Shown here piece by piece: positions 53,827-63,524 of a stretch of DNA of 64,000 nt. The number at the start of each line of letters is the position of its first letter. Within the stretch, counting starts at the first letter, position 1. The stretch is from NCBI RefSeq assembly GCF_000430885.1, contig NZ_AUMW01000006.1, positions 101,188 to 165,187 on the forward strand, read 5' to 3'. The translations under genes were made by a program, and so were the position numbers. Source of the DNA: Desulfotruncus alcoholivorax DSM 16058. Lineage in GTDB: Bacteria; Bacillota; Desulfotomaculia; Desulfotomaculales; Desulfallaceae. The notes beneath the pieces were generated by a model. The model was not told the origin of the DNA. It was given only the letters and a program-made list of their open reading frames with translations, and did not search any database.

Positions 53827-55494
53827 TTCAAAATCTTTTTTCAAGACCGCCCCGGTGCCGGCGGAAGTTACCAGTTTGGCGTACCGGACCAGGTAGCCTT
53901 TGCGCACCCTGGGTTCCGGTTTGACCCAGCTACTCATCCGGGCGGCCAGTTCTTCTTCACTCAGCAGCACATCCAGTTTACATTCGGGAATGTTTATTTC
54001 AATGATGTCCCCGTCCTGCAGTGCTGCGATAGGACCTCCTTCGGCCGCCTCGGGAGTTACGTGGCCGATGGAGGCGCCGCGGGTGGCCCCGCTGAAGCGA
54101 CCGTCGGTTATCAGGGCTACATCCTTGTCAAGGCCAAGGCCGGCCACCGTGGCGGTGGGAGTAAGCATCTCCCGCATGCCCGGGCCTCCTTTGGGCCCTT
54201 CGTATCTGATGACGATGACATCACCTTTTTGTATTTCCAGATTATTCAAAGCCTGCACAGCTTCTTCTTCCGAGTTGAATACACGGGCCGGGCCTCGGTG
54301 CTGCAGCATTTCCGGCGCAACCGCCGATCTTTTGACCACCGCCCCGCCGGGGGCCAGGTTGCCGTAAAGGATGGCGATGCCCCCTGTGGGGCTGTACGGG
54401 TCTTCCACACTGCGGATTACATCCCGCCGTAGCACTGATGCATCGGCTACATTTTCACCCAAAGTCCGGCCGGTTACGGTCAAAGCGGTGCCGTCTATCA
54501 AACCGTGCTCCAACAGTTGCCTGAGCACAGCGGAGATACCGCCGGCCTCGTTAAGGTCCTGCATATAATGAAGGCCCGCCGGGCTTAGCTTGCACAGGTT
54601 GGGAGTTTTTTTACTGATCTGGTTAATATGATCGAGTTCTATTTTAACGCCGGCCTCACTGGCGATGGCGGGCAGGTGGAGCACCGTGTTTGTGGAACAA
54701 CCCAGGGCCATATCCAGGGCCAGGCCGTTGGTAAACGCCTTTTCAGTAAGGATATCGGAAGGTTTCAGGTTTTCCCGCACCAAGTCAACCACCCGCATCC
54801 CGCTTAATTTGGCCAGGCGGCGGCGCGCCGCGGAAACCGCGGGCAGCGTTCCGTTACCGGGCAGCGCCATGCCCAGCACTTCCGTCAGGCAGTTCATGGA
54901 ATTGGCGGTAAACATGCCGGCGCAAGAGCCGCAGCCGGGGCAAACCGACTCTTCATACCGGGCCAGTTCCTCTTCGGTCATAGTGCCTGCCCGCACCTGG
55001 CCAACAGCTTCAAAAATATTGCTCAGGGACAGATCCCGGCCATCAAGCCGCCCGGCCAGCATGGGACCGCCGCTGACCACAATGGCCGGAATGTCCAGCC
55101 GGGCTGCGGCCATCAACATACCCGGCACCACTTTATCGCAAGCGGTAACCAGCACAATACCGTCAAAGGGATGGGCCATGCTCATTACTTCCACCGAATC
55201 GGCAATTAGTTCCCTGCTGGCCAGCGAGTATTTCATGCCGGAGTGGTTCATGGCAATGCCGTCACAAACCGCGATGGCGGGAAATTCAAACGGGGTGCCG
55301 CCGTTCATCCTGATCCCGGCCTTGACCGCTTCTGTAATTTCCCGCAGGTGCATATGTCCCGGCACAATTTCATTGAAAGAATTGACCACCCCGATCATGG
55401 GGCGCTCCAATTCCTGCCCGGTCAGGCCCAGGGCATTGAACAGGGAGCGGTGCGGGGCCTTATCCAGGCCCTTTTTCATAGCATCACTTCGCAC
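53824..55494 (-). CDS. ilvD: Dihydroxy-acid dehydratase
   Basis: A 556-aa Fe-S dehydratase producing the branched 2-keto acids. The N-terminus [18 protein letters not shown] is the family standard and fixes the GTG start at 55494, with GGAGGAG ahead. Cluster and active-site stretches include [27 protein letters not shown] and the C-terminal [21 protein letters not shown]. It is 36 bp from ilvE. Confidence 0.97.
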   Translation of the reverse strand: MRSDAMKKGLDKAPHRSLFNALGLTGQELERPMIGVVNSFNEIVPGHMHLREITEAVKAGIRMNGGTPFEFPAIAVCDGIAMNHSGMKYSLASRELIADSVEVMSMAHPFDGIVLVTACDKVVPGMLMAAARLDIPAIVVSGGPMLAGRLDGRDLSLSNIFEAVGQVRAGTMTEEELARYEESVCPGCGSCAGMFTANSMNCLTEVLGMALPGNGTLPAVSAARRRLAKLSGMRVVDLVRENLKPSDILTEKAFTNGLALDMALGCSTNTVLHLPAIASEAGVKIELDHINQISKKTPNLCKLSPAGLHYMQDLNEAGGISAVLRQLLEHGLIDGTALTVTGRTLGENVADASVLRRDVIRSVEDPYSPTGGIAILYGNLAPGGAVVKRSAVAPEMLQHRGPARVFNSEEEAVQALNNLEIQKGDVIVIRYEGPKGGPGMREMLTPTATVAGLGLDKDVALITDGRFSGATRGASIGHVTPEAAEGGPIAALQDGDIIEINIPECKLDVLLSEEELAARMSSWVKPEPRVRKGYLVRYAKLVTSAGTGAVLKKDFE

Positions 55495-55530
55495 AATAAC
55501 TCCTCCTCTTTTGCCGCATCAGAAAATAGT

Positions 55531-56409
55531 TTATTCAAAAATGACCGGTCCGTCCACCTTGGTCAAGGCGCGGAAATCACTTAACAGTTCCTTGAACACC
55601 GGGCCGGGCTGGCCATTGCCAATGGCCCTGCCGTCCACCCGAACACAGGGAATAAGTTCGGCCGCGGTACCGGTCAGGAAGCACTCGTCGGCAATATAAA
55701 CATCATGGCGGGTGAATACCTTTTCGATAACCTCAATGCCTCTCTCCTTGGCCAGGTCCATTACCGCATTACGGGTAACGCCTTCCAGCATGCCCACATG
55801 AATGGGGGGAGTGATCAGCTTGCCGTTCTTGACGAGGAAAAGGTTATCCCCGGTAGCCTCGGCGACGTAACCTTCCTGGTTGAGCATTATTGCCTCGGGA
55901 ACGCCGGCCAGGTTAGCTTCAATTTTGGCATAGATGTTATTTAAATAGTTAAGGGATTTGACCCTGGGGTTGCATGCCTCGGGGATATTGCGGCGCGTAG
56001 CCACGGTAATCATTTCAAGTCCTCTTTCATACAATTCTTCCGGATAAAGTTGAATTGAGGCAGCAATGCAAAAAATAGTCGGTTTTGCGCACTTGCGCGG
56101 GTCCAGGCCCAGGTCGCCCTTGCCCCGGGTTACCACCAGGCGGATATAAGCGTCCTGCAAATTGTTGCGCCGCAGGGTCTCCAGCACCACTTCCCGCATT
56201 TCTTCAATACTGATGGGAATTTCCATAGCCAGTGTGCGGGCTGATTCATACAGTCTGATCAGGTGTTCCTGCAGCTTGAACACGCGGTTATGGTAAGCTC
56301 TGATGCCCTCAAAAATACCGTCACCGTATAAAAGACCATGGTCGAATACGGAAACAACCGCCTGTTCCTCGGGAACGTATTTTCCATCCAGATAAATAAT
56401 AAGGCCCAT
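55531..56409 (-). CDS. ilvE: Branched-chain amino acid aminotransferase
   Basis: A 292-aa class IV PLP aminotransferase with HGLLYGDGIFEGIRAY, the PLP-lysine in NPRVKSLNYLNNIYAK and EGYVAEATGDNLFLV. It performs the last step for Val, Leu and Ile. It is the first gene of the operon and directly follows the T-box/ykkC leader, with AGGAGAG before the ATG. Confidence 0.96.
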   Translation of the reverse strand: MGLIIYLDGKYVPEEQAVVSVFDHGLLYGDGIFEGIRAYHNRVFKLQEHLIRLYESARTLAMEIPISIEEMREVVLETLRRNNLQDAYIRLVVTRGKGDLGLDPRKCAKPTIFCIAASIQLYPEELYERGLEMITVATRRNIPEACNPRVKSLNYLNNIYAKIEANLAGVPEAIMLNQEGYVAEATGDNLFLVKNGKLITPPIHVGMLEGVTRNAVMDLAKERGIEVIEKVFTRHDVYIADECFLTGTAAELIPCVRVDGRAIGNGQPGPVFKELLSDFRALTKVDGPVIFE

Positions 56410-56574
56410 CTTTTCACTCTCCTATCCTAAATCTGTATTGAAAGATCCACCAATGTAAAAACAGCTATCGTTTTCATCCTTCATAAACACTCTCTCCAAA
56501 AAACGTTTCATAAAACTGCACTCGGGGTTGACAGAGGTATTGACGACTGTTTTCACCTCCTGTGGCCAAGCAGG

Positions 56575-56632
56575 GAAATAAAAATAAGACCCCGCCGATA
56601 TTTTCCAAGAGTGGAACCTATCCGCTGGGTCT
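56575..56632 (-). terminator. Terminator of the ykkC-type riboswitch
   Basis: Read leftward, GACCCAGCGGATA pairs with TATCGGCGGGGTC, then TTATTTTTATTT. The 5' arm is the same sequence as the 3' end of the ykkC-type aptamer, so aptamer folding and terminator folding exclude each other. Confidence 0.8.
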
Positions 56633-56728
56633 TTTATCCCCACGGTGTAACCTCCGGGGTATAAAACCCCCTCGGCCTGTACCGCTCGGTCCAGACCCTC
56701 CTGCAGGAGGCGGAACCCTAGGTACACT
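56610..56728 (-). ncRNA. ykkC-family riboswitch aptamer (probably the ppGpp-binding subtype)
   Basis: Read leftward, the ykkC consensus blocks appear in order: CCTAGGGTTCCG, GGTCTGGACCGAGCGG, ACACCGTGGGGATAAAAGACCC. The family includes guanidine, ppGpp and PRPP sensors. The guanidine class sits before efflux or carboxylase genes, while the ppGpp class is found before branched-chain amino acid genes, so ppGpp is favoured by context. It is the second regulatory element in the ilv leader, downstream of a T-box with its own terminator. Confidence 0.8.
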
Positions 56729-56749
56729 TCCCTCTTTATCAAGGTGTAT

Positions 56750-57015
56750 AAAATTAAAAACCTCCCGAACCTGGTTGCACAACCAGGGACGAAAGGCATA
56801 ATTTCCTCACGCGGTACCACCCTGCTTGCCTCCGCCTCACAGCGAAAGCCTCTCAGCGTGTCGTCGACACTGCAGCGATAACGGGCCTAACCCGTCTTCG
56901 CCTACGGGAAAATCCTTTCAGCGAAGCAGTTCCGGGGCGATGTAATACCCGTTCCGGGCGCCGGTTCTCAGCATCTCCGGCTCTCTGTGGCGCGGCTTCC
57001 AGGCATTGCTCCCCT
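56750..57015 (-). ncRNA. T-box riboswitch, leader of the ilv-leu operon
   Basis: Read leftward, Stem I with AGAGAGCCGGAGATGCTGAGA and ACCGG, a specifier region GGTATTACATCGCC, and the T-box core AGGGTGGTACCGCG (56823-56810) are present. The terminator CCTTTCGTCCCTGGTTG-TG-CAACCAGGTTCGGGAGG with TTTTTAATTTT follows at 56796-56750. The specifier is most likely ATC (Ile, 56941-56939), but other frames in the loop cannot be excluded. Uncharged tRNA would favour the antiterminator and read-through into ilvE and beyond. Confidence 0.93.
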
Positions 57016-57039
57016 TCATTACTTTTACAAATAAAACTT

Positions 57040-57140
57040 GTTACTATTCAGGTATTCAGAATTCAGTAGTCAGAATTCAGAATACTACGAGACGATTAAC
57101 CGTTCTCTCATTCTGACTCCTGACTCCTTAGTAGTTACTA
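57040..57140. repeat. Dispersed intergenic repeat, copy G
   Basis: GTTACTATTCAGGTATTCAG at the left, CGTTCTCTCATTCTGACTCC and TAGTAGTTACTA at the right. It lies between the ilv promoter and the T-box, so it is transcribed in the 5' leader. Confidence 0.8.
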
Positions 57141-57154
57141 AAACTTATTTAAAC

Positions 57155-57184
57155 AGTATACAGTATAAACATAATCCAGGTCAA
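57155..57184 (-). promoter_or_regulatory. Likely promoter of the ilv-leu operon
   Basis: Read leftward, -35 TTGACC (57184-57179) and -10 TATACT (57160-57155) are 18 bp apart. It lies just past the stop of the DUF445 gene and upstream of repeat G and the T-box. Confidence 0.65.
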
Positions 57185-57197
57185 CAGTTTACGGGCA

Positions 57198-58742
57198 TTA
57201 TTTCGCCAAATACTGCATTCCAACCGTGACCAGTCCTAAAACGGCCCCCAGCAGTCCCCCAAGCCAGGTGATTGCCACCAGTTCGCGGCGCATGATGCCC
57301 AACAGCAGCTCTTCCACCTGCAGCACATCCAATTCCTCCACCTGCCTGCGAATCATGCCGTTGACATCCAAAAACCTGACCAGGCCGGGGACCTGTTTTT
57401 GGACCAGAAAACGATACAGGCCCAGCGCCAAATGCCCGGGGTTTTCCTTGACATTTTCCGGCAGCAATTCCAAAACACAGCTCATTTTAGCTTGCAGCAC
57501 CACGTCTACACAGCGCTCTGCCAACTGCTTAACTTTTTGGGCATACTTATCGCTGCTTTGAGCTTGATTAAACAGGCGGTCGAAAAACGACTCCAGCGCC
57601 TCCCGCGGTCCGGTCTCATCGATGTGGAATATTTCCCGCCAGGTTTTAGCGCTGTTGCGTTCTGCCATTTGTTCAACAATTTCCGGTACCGACAATCCAA
57701 GGCCGGAATGACGCAGTTTTTCAATCAGCCAGGATGCAATTTCCCATGCTTTTTCCCGTTTCCCCGCCTCATCCAGTGCAGCGGAAATATCAGCCATGCT
57801 CTTTTCCATAAACTCGTCCGCCAGCTGGTGCAGGCGCCTGATAATTTCCGCCTGGTTTTGCTCGTCAGCCAGGAACATGGATATTTCCGCAGCCAATTTG
57901 TCTGCAAGGGCGTCGGAGCCGGTTCCCAGCAGGCTAAAGACTCCGTTCAGCATCCGTTTTAACGCCGTACCCTCAAAAAAGTGGTTTACTCTGTTTTTGA
58001 TGGCCCGGTGCGCACTCCTGGAGGATAAATACCGGTCGATGGAGCTGATTATCCGGGGGGCTTGACCATCAATAAACTGGTGTATCCCTTCCACCATTGC
58101 TTCCGGAAGATGCTCGCGAACCGTTCGGGGACTGTTTAAGAAGTTTTCTATTACTGTAATAAACCGGCCCATAAGATTATCGCCTGCTTCACCTTCCAGC
58201 AAACCGGCGGTTAGTTGTTCCAGCCATTCCCTGAACCGTGTCCGGCCAATCATTGCTATTGAGGGTCCCACTTGTTGATCCAGGAGGGAACCGGTCAAAC
58301 CAGCGGCAGCACGGGCGGCAACCCGGCGAAATTCATCGCTCTTTGCAACATTTACCGCTATGGTTGAAATCCATTGCCTTAAATCAGCTGCAGGCTGTTC
58401 GCCGGGCGACAAAGCAAAGGTTTCACCAACCGTTGCGTCCCGGCCACGCATTTCAGCGATCCGGTGATCAAGATAGCGCCGCACTTTATCCTCGGAATCC
58501 GGCCGCAGCAGGTGCTGGACTACTTTTTCTTCCGTCAGCAGCATCCCGCCCACAGCGTCACCTATACCTTTGGCCAGTCGTGTCTTACCCCGGGGAATCA
58601 CACCCGGAGTAAACGGGACATGCAGTCCCAATAGCTTTTTTTCATAAAGAGGCCGGAATAACATGCGAATGGCAACCCAGTTGGTAACATAACCGATCAC
58701 GGCCCCGACCAGCACGGCCAGGGCAGCTTGCTGCCAGTTCAT
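57198..58742 (-). CDS. DUF445 family membrane protein
   Basis: A 514-aa protein of the DUF445/YheB type. The N-terminal membrane helix with GAVIGYVTNWVAIRMLFRPLYEKKLLG and the following PFTPGVIPRGKTRLAKGIGDAVG are the family hallmarks; a long helical body and a C-terminal hydrophobic helix (LGGLLGAVLGLVTVGMQYL) follow. Function is unknown, though the family is widespread in Firmicutes. Its ATG at 58742 overlaps the argH stop (ATGA). Confidence 0.87.
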   Translation of the reverse strand: MNWQQAALAVLVGAVIGYVTNWVAIRMLFRPLYEKKLLGLHVPFTPGVIPRGKTRLAKGIGDAVGGMLLTEEKVVQHLLRPDSEDKVRRYLDHRIAEMRGRDATVGETFALSPGEQPAADLRQWISTIAVNVAKSDEFRRVAARAAAGLTGSLLDQQVGPSIAMIGRTRFREWLEQLTAGLLEGEAGDNLMGRFITVIENFLNSPRTVREHLPEAMVEGIHQFIDGQAPRIISSIDRYLSSRSAHRAIKNRVNHFFEGTALKRMLNGVFSLLGTGSDALADKLAAEISMFLADEQNQAEIIRRLHQLADEFMEKSMADISAALDEAGKREKAWEIASWLIEKLRHSGLGLSVPEIVEQMAERNSAKTWREIFHIDETGPREALESFFDRLFNQAQSSDKYAQKVKQLAERCVDVVLQAKMSCVLELLPENVKENPGHLALGLYRFLVQKQVPGLVRFLDVNGMIRRQVEELDVLQVEELLLGIMRRELVAITWLGGLLGAVLGLVTVGMQYLAK

Positions 58743-60118
58743 AATAAAACCAACCTGCGGCGCATTTTGGCAATGCACTCCCGGACCGCCTCCGGGGCAG
58801 GTCCTCCCGGAACCTTGCGGGCCGCCACACAGTGGTCGATGCCAATGGCGCTGTAAACACCTTCGTCGATTACCGGTGTAAAACGTTTAAATTCCTCCAG
58901 GGTTAAATCCTCTAAATTGCATGTCCTTTCAATGCAATAGGCCACTGCCCGGCCGACTATTTCATGTGCTTCCCTGAAAGGCACGCCCTTCTCCACCAGG
59001 TAGTCGGCCAAATCGGTGGCATTGGTGAAGCCCCCCCGGGCGGCCCGGGCCAGGTTGTCTTTTTTAACCCTCATCGTTGCCAGCATGGGGCGGAAGATAA
59101 GCAGGCATTTTTTTACTGTATCCACTGCGTCAAACAACGCTTCCTTATCCTCCTGCATGTCCTTGTTATAAGCCAGGGGTAACCCTTTCAGCATTACCAG
59201 CAGGGTGGTTAAGTCGCCAAAGACTCTGCCGCTTTTGCCCTTGATCAATTCTGCCACATCCGGGTTTTTCTTTTGCGGCATCATGCTGCTTCCTGTGCTG
59301 TAAGCGTCATCCAATTCAACAAAGTTAAATTCGCTGGTTGACCATAGTATTATTTCCTCGCAGAACCGGCTCAGGTGCACCATCACCAGGGAAGCGGCCG
59401 CCGCAAATTCCACTGCAAAATCACGGTCGCTTACCGCATCAAGACTGTTCTCGGTGATGGCGTCAAACCCCAGTTCTCGGGCCACGAATTCCCGGTCCAG
59501 GGGGAAGGTGGTTCCCGCCAGCGCGCCTGCGCCTAGTGGCATGACATTAACCCGCCGGCGGCAGTCCCGTAGCCTGTCCATATCCCGGTAAAACATCTGG
59601 CAGTACGCCAGCAGGTGATGGGCCAGATTAACCGGCTGGGCGCGTTGCAGGTGCGTATACCCGGGCATGACCGTATCAATATGCTGTTCGGCCAAATCCA
59701 GCAGGGTACCGTTCAACTGTCCCAAAAGCTCCAGCACAGCGTCTATTTCATCCCTGAGGTACATGCGAACATCCAGGGCCACCTGGTCGTTGCGGCTACG
59801 GGCGGTGTGCAGTTTTTTGCCCACTTCCCCGATTCTTTCTATTAAAAGCTGCTCAACATTCATGTGGATATCCTCGGCGGATACGGAAAATTCCACCAGC
59901 CCGTTCTCAATATCGGCCAGTATCCCTTGCAGGCCGCGCGTTATTGTTTTCGCTTCTTCCACGCTGATTATGCCAACCCGGGCCAGCATTGTGGCATGGG
60001 CAATACTGCCTGTGATATCATATTTGTACAGGCGGCTGTCAAAGGATATGGATGAATGAAAATCATCCACCAGGCTGTCCGTCTCCTTTTGAAACCGCCC
60101 TCCCCATAGTTTGGACAT
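58739..60118 (-). CDS. argH: Argininosuccinate lyase
   Basis: A 459-aa enzyme splitting argininosuccinate into arginine and fumarate. The superfamily signature GSSMMPQKKNPD is present with the catalytic Ser loop, and the N-terminal KLWGGRFQKETD is standard. No argG is next to it, so it stands alone among arginine genes; the DUF445 gene is coupled downstream. A dispersed repeat (copy H) lies just upstream. Confidence 0.96.
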   Translation of the reverse strand: MSKLWGGRFQKETDSLVDDFHSSISFDSRLYKYDITGSIAHATMLARVGIISVEEAKTITRGLQGILADIENGLVEFSVSAEDIHMNVEQLLIERIGEVGKKLHTARSRNDQVALDVRMYLRDEIDAVLELLGQLNGTLLDLAEQHIDTVMPGYTHLQRAQPVNLAHHLLAYCQMFYRDMDRLRDCRRRVNVMPLGAGALAGTTFPLDREFVARELGFDAITENSLDAVSDRDFAVEFAAAASLVMVHLSRFCEEIILWSTSEFNFVELDDAYSTGSSMMPQKKNPDVAELIKGKSGRVFGDLTTLLVMLKGLPLAYNKDMQEDKEALFDAVDTVKKCLLIFRPMLATMRVKKDNLARAARGGFTNATDLADYLVEKGVPFREAHEIVGRAVAYCIERTCNLEDLTLEEFKRFTPVIDEGVYSAIGIDHCVAARKVPGGPAPEAVRECIAKMRRRLVLL

Positions 60119-60133
60119 GCTATCACTCCTAAA

Positions 60134-60231
60134 TTAAGAATTCAGCAGTAAGAAATCAGTAGTCAGAATACACCGAGCAGGTCCCTTTATTCTGACTTCT
60201 GACTACTGACTCCTATCTCCCGAATAGTTCC
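60134..60231. repeat. Dispersed intergenic repeat, copy H
   Basis: GAATTCAGCAGTAAGAAATCAGTAGTCAG at the left, TTCTGACTTCTGACTACTGACTCC at the right. It fills part of the 328-bp divergent argH-glpX gap; the rest holds AT-rich sequence with TATACT near 60365-60372 as a possible glpX -10 box and a palindrome ATTTTTTAAAAAAT before it. Confidence 0.75.
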
Positions 60232-60446
60232 AAAACATTATTATACCCGTGGATATTTTACCACATGCAAAGCCAAATATTATAGCAATCAGGTCTTTTT
60301 TTAGAGCAAATGTAATATATAGACGAATTTTGACGAAAGCGCATAAAGCATTTTTTAAAAAATGTTATACTAAATGACCCATTAATTAATAAATATGTTA
60401 AAATTAAATTGTTACATGCAAGCCTTTGACGAAGGAGACGAGTTCA

Positions 60447-61424
60447 ATGGAAAGAGAACTGACACTGGAGCTGGTGCGTGTTACGGAAATGGCGGCGCTG
60501 GCATCAGCGCAGTGGATGGGGCGCGGGCGCAAGCATGAAGCTGACGATGCGGCCACCAACGCCATGCGGGCTATGTTTGATTCGGTATGTATGAACGGAA
60601 CCGTGGTTATCGGTGAAGGGGAAATGGACGAAGCTCCGATGCTTTATATTGGCGAAAAGGTTGGCAACTCGCCAACTCCCGAGGTCGATGTGGCTGTAGA
60701 TCCCCTGGAGGGCACGAATATACTGGCCAAGGGACTGCCCAACGCCATGTCGGTTATAGCTATAGCAGACCGGGGCAATCTGCTGCACGCTCCGGATATG
60801 TATATGCAAAAATTGGCCGTGGGACCTAAAGCAGCGGGTTTGATTAATCTGGATGACCCCATTGAAAAAACTTTGGAGATAGTGGCCAAAGCAAATAATA
60901 AGCGCATCGTTGACTGCACCGTAATGATTTTAGACCGGCCGCGCCACCATGAATTAATAGAAGCTGTTCGGGGCGCGGGGGCCAGGGTGCGCCTGATCGG
61001 TGACGGAGACGTGGCAGCGGCGCTGGCCACTGCCTTTGAGGATACCGGCATTGACATTTGCGCGGGAATCGGCGGCGCGCCGGAAGGAGTTATCGCTGCG
61101 GCGGCACTGAAGTGCCTGGGCGGTGACATGCAGGCCCGCCTGGTGCCTGAAGACGATGCCGAATTCCAGCGCTGCCTGAGCATGGGCATTAAAGATCCCA
61201 ACCGCATCCTGACCATGGACGACCTGGTGAAAGGTGACGACGCCATATTTGCCGCCACCGGAGTTACGGACGGAGAGCTGCTCAAGGGTGTGCGTTTCCG
61301 CGGGGGCGAAATTGCCGAAACCTATTCACTGGTAATGCGGGCCAAGAGCAGAACAGTTCGCACTATAAATACGGTACATAATCTGAAGTATAAACCGCAT
61401 TATTCGCTGATCAAGGAAAAGTAA
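60447..61424 (+). CDS. glpX: Fructose-1,6-bisphosphatase, class II
   Basis: A 325-aa GlpX-type FBPase, the gluconeogenic step from fructose-1,6-bisphosphate to fructose-6-phosphate. Diagnostic stretches are [20 protein letters not shown], the metal-binding [10 protein letters not shown] and [23 protein letters not shown] 60447 is chosen for AAGGAG eight bases ahead; the in-frame TTG at 60426 would overlap that site. Single gene with a terminator after the stop. Confidence 0.95.
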   Translation: MERELTLELVRVTEMAALASAQWMGRGRKHEADDAATNAMRAMFDSVCMNGTVVIGEGEMDEAPMLYIGEKVGNSPTPEVDVAVDPLEGTNILAKGLPNAMSVIAIADRGNLLHAPDMYMQKLAVGPKAAGLINLDDPIEKTLEIVAKANNKRIVDCTVMILDRPRHHELIEAVRGAGARVRLIGDGDVAAALATAFEDTGIDICAGIGGAPEGVIAAAALKCLGGDMQARLVPEDDAEFQRCLSMGIKDPNRILTMDDLVKGDDAIFAATGVTDGELLKGVRFRGGEIAETYSLVMRAKSRTVRTINTVHNLKYKPHYSLIKEK

Positions 61425-61456
61425 ACCTCCCCCACCTATTGCGGAAGGTTTTTTCT
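61424..61456 (+). terminator. Probable glpX terminator
   Basis: AACCTCC ... GGAAGGTT followed by TTTTC directly after the stop codon. The stem has one mismatch. Confidence 0.5.
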
Positions 61457-61589
61457 ACCAGCCACAGACAAGGTATGCCTGCGTTGTGTAACTCTCATCG
61501 ATCTTAATCAGGTCGATACCCGGGGCAGCTAGTTTGTATGTTAGATAGGTCAGTAATAATTCGAACGGCCATTGGCTAAATTGCCAAAA

Positions 61590-61620
61590 CCCGCGCACTA
61601 AGGCGCGGGCATTTTCTTTT
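61590..61620 (+). terminator. Hairpin with T-rich tail
   Basis: CCCGCGC-ACTAAG-GCGCGGG followed by CATTTTCTTTT. It lies 165 bp after glpX in the 404-bp gap before the methyltransferase gene, and may insulate that gene. Confidence 0.65.
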
Positions 61621-61622
61621 CT

Positions 61623-61656
61623 CTTTATTTCGACGAATGGTTTCGACGAAATAAAG
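61623..61656. repeat. Composite direct/inverted repeat upstream of the methyltransferase
   Basis: CTTTATTTCGACGAA-TGG-TTTCGACGAAATAAAG: the outer arms are inverted (CTTTATTTCG/CGAAATAAAG) and the inner TTTCGACGAA is a direct repeat; TTCG-A-CGAA is itself a 9-bp dyad. It may be an operator. Confidence 0.5.
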
Positions 61657-61771
61657 GAGATCCTGTAATTGGCTCCTTTCTGTCATTATTCGACCTCTAC
61701 AGGTTCATAAACTCGGATTCAAAATTGAATTACCAAACGGTATTTTTTTATAAATTTCATGGGTTATTATC

Positions 61772-61780
61772 TGGTATAAT
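61772..61780 (+). promoter_or_regulatory. Extended -10 promoter of the methyltransferase gene
   Basis: TGGTATAAT: an extended -10 (TG-N-TATAAT) without a good -35, about 50 bp before the start codon. Confidence 0.5.
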
Positions 61781-61828
61781 TTGCAACAGAGAGTAATCTT
61801 TTGAGCTTTAAGTAGGGAGGAGTAATTT

Positions 61829-63442
61829 TTGGCCTTTAACCCTAAATTAACAGGTTCTTTTTATACAAGTAATAATATCGCTGAATATTTAGTTAATTGG
61901 TCTATAAGGAGCACTAAGGATATATTGCTGGAACCATGCTTTGGTGACGGTGCTTTTTTAGATGCTATTTTAAATAATCCAATATTACAATCTATAAATC
62001 AAATTTATGCTGTAGAAATTAGGGAAGAGCCTTTTAAAAAATATGTACAAAAATCAGAATTACTCCCCCAAAATTGTTTTTACAAAGATTTTTTACACGT
62101 TGATCCTTTTGCGGTTGATGCAGTGATAGGCAATCCTCCATATGTAAGATTAAGAAACTTAAAAAACTTTGATTGCAACCAATATATACAAGCTATAGAA
62201 ATATTAAATAACAAAGGGATTAAAATTAGTACCAATGCCAGTGTATGGGTTGCCTTTATTTTACATTCGATGCACTTTTTGAAAAAAGGTGGCCGTTTAG
62301 CATTTGTTTTGCCTTTTGAGGCTACTTATGTTAAGTATGCTATGCCATTATGGAAGTACTTGGGTGATAATTTTAATGAAATTAATGTTGCCCGAATACA
62401 TGAAGACATTTTTCCGGAAGTTGATGTTGAAACAATCCTCTTTATGGCAGACGGTTTTGGCGGTAAAACGGAGTCAGTAAATTATGTATTGTGTAATAAT
62501 AAGGATGATCTTTTCAATGACCATCATATAAAGAAAGTTAGTATTAATATTGATTCCATTGTCAAGGGTAACAAGCCTTTTGTGTTTGAAATATTAAATA
62601 GGGATCAGCAATTATTATTAAATAAATTAAAGATACAAGGATTAATAAGTTCAATTAATAAAGACTGTAGATTTAAAATAGGTTACGTTAGCGCAGCTAA
62701 AGATTATTTTCATCCTTCCGATGAGGTAATAGGTAAATTTAATTTACCCAAAACAAATTTTATAGGATCTGTTTGCAATGCTAAACAATTAAGTTCCACA
62801 GGGCTTTATCTGTATCCACAGGAGGAATACTCAAAATTATATTATCCTATAGATATTACGGATTATGATTTGAAATATATTCAATATGGAGAACTTTTAA
62901 GTATAGACAAACGTTACAAGTGTACTAAGCGCAACCCTTGGTACATTACACCAAATATAGAAATACCTGATATTGTCGCGACTGTTTTTGGTGAGATGCC
63001 AAAATTATTAATAAACAAAGGAAAATTTGCTGCAAGTAATAGTTTATTGTGTGGGTTTATTCAAAATCCCAATGTTACTCCCGAGAACTTAGCATGTAGA
63101 TGGTATAATAGCCTTACTCTTTTATCGATAGAATTACAAATTCATTCTTTAGGAGGAGGGGTATTGGTTTTAATTCCTGGTGAAGTTGGTGCGCTATATA
63201 TCCCGGATACCGGTTGTTTTTACGATTATAAACATATCCGTACCATCGAAAGTTGTTTAAAAAGCCAAAAAGTTGGTTTATCTTATGAGGCAGGCGATTA
63301 TTATATATTACAAAAGTTTCTAAAAATAAATACGGAACAATTAAACTTAATTAGAGATGCAATTGATACCCTTAGATGGTGGAGAAACCCTATATATCGT
63401 AAGCATGGAAGTGAAACCAAGTCCCTATTTGCTAAAGCATAA
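61829..63442 (+). CDS. N6-adenine DNA methyltransferase (Eco57I/TaqI-like)
   Basis: A 537-aa gamma-type adenine methyltransferase. The SAM-binding motif I is LEPCFGDGAFLDAIL (near 34-48) and the catalytic motif IV is GNPPYVR (NPPY at 102-105). The C-terminal half would hold the target recognition domain. The start is TTG 61829 with GGGAGGAG six bases ahead. The gene is clearly AT-richer than the window average, suggesting horizontal gain. No restriction endonuclease gene is visible after it before an insertion element begins, so it is either solitary or its partner was lost or lies elsewhere. Confidence 0.88.
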   Translation: MAFNPKLTGSFYTSNNIAEYLVNWSIRSTKDILLEPCFGDGAFLDAILNNPILQSINQIYAVEIREEPFKKYVQKSELLPQNCFYKDFLHVDPFAVDAVIGNPPYVRLRNLKNFDCNQYIQAIEILNNKGIKISTNASVWVAFILHSMHFLKKGGRLAFVLPFEATYVKYAMPLWKYLGDNFNEINVARIHEDIFPEVDVETILFMADGFGGKTESVNYVLCNNKDDLFNDHHIKKVSINIDSIVKGNKPFVFEILNRDQQLLLNKLKIQGLISSINKDCRFKIGYVSAAKDYFHPSDEVIGKFNLPKTNFIGSVCNAKQLSSTGLYLYPQEEYSKLYYPIDITDYDLKYIQYGELLSIDKRYKCTKRNPWYITPNIEIPDIVATVFGEMPKLLINKGKFAASNSLLCGFIQNPNVTPENLACRWYNSLTLLSIELQIHSLGGGVLVLIPGEVGALYIPDTGCFYDYKHIRTIESCLKSQKVGLSYEAGDYYILQKFLKINTEQLNLIRDAIDTLRWWRNPIYRKHGSETKSLFAKA

Positions 63443-63486
63443 TACAGCCAACATTTTAACTTCAACAAACAACCATTCTTGAATCG

Positions 63487-63522
63487 GCAAGGGGCCTGGA
63501 AGTATAGTTTCATGCCCCTTGC
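63487..63522. repeat. Inverted repeat after the methyltransferase
   Basis: GCAAGGGGC (63487-63495) and GCCCCTTGC (63514-63522), 18 bases apart, directly before the terminator at 63525. Confidence 0.55.
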
Positions 63523-63524
63523 TG

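Noticed and set aside
56422..56820. A 132-codon leftward frame before ilvE
   Set aside because: It runs through the T-box core, both terminators and the ykkC-type aptamer, so the sequence is explained as structured RNA. A shorter 44-codon tail of it after AGGAGG has no properly spaced start codon.
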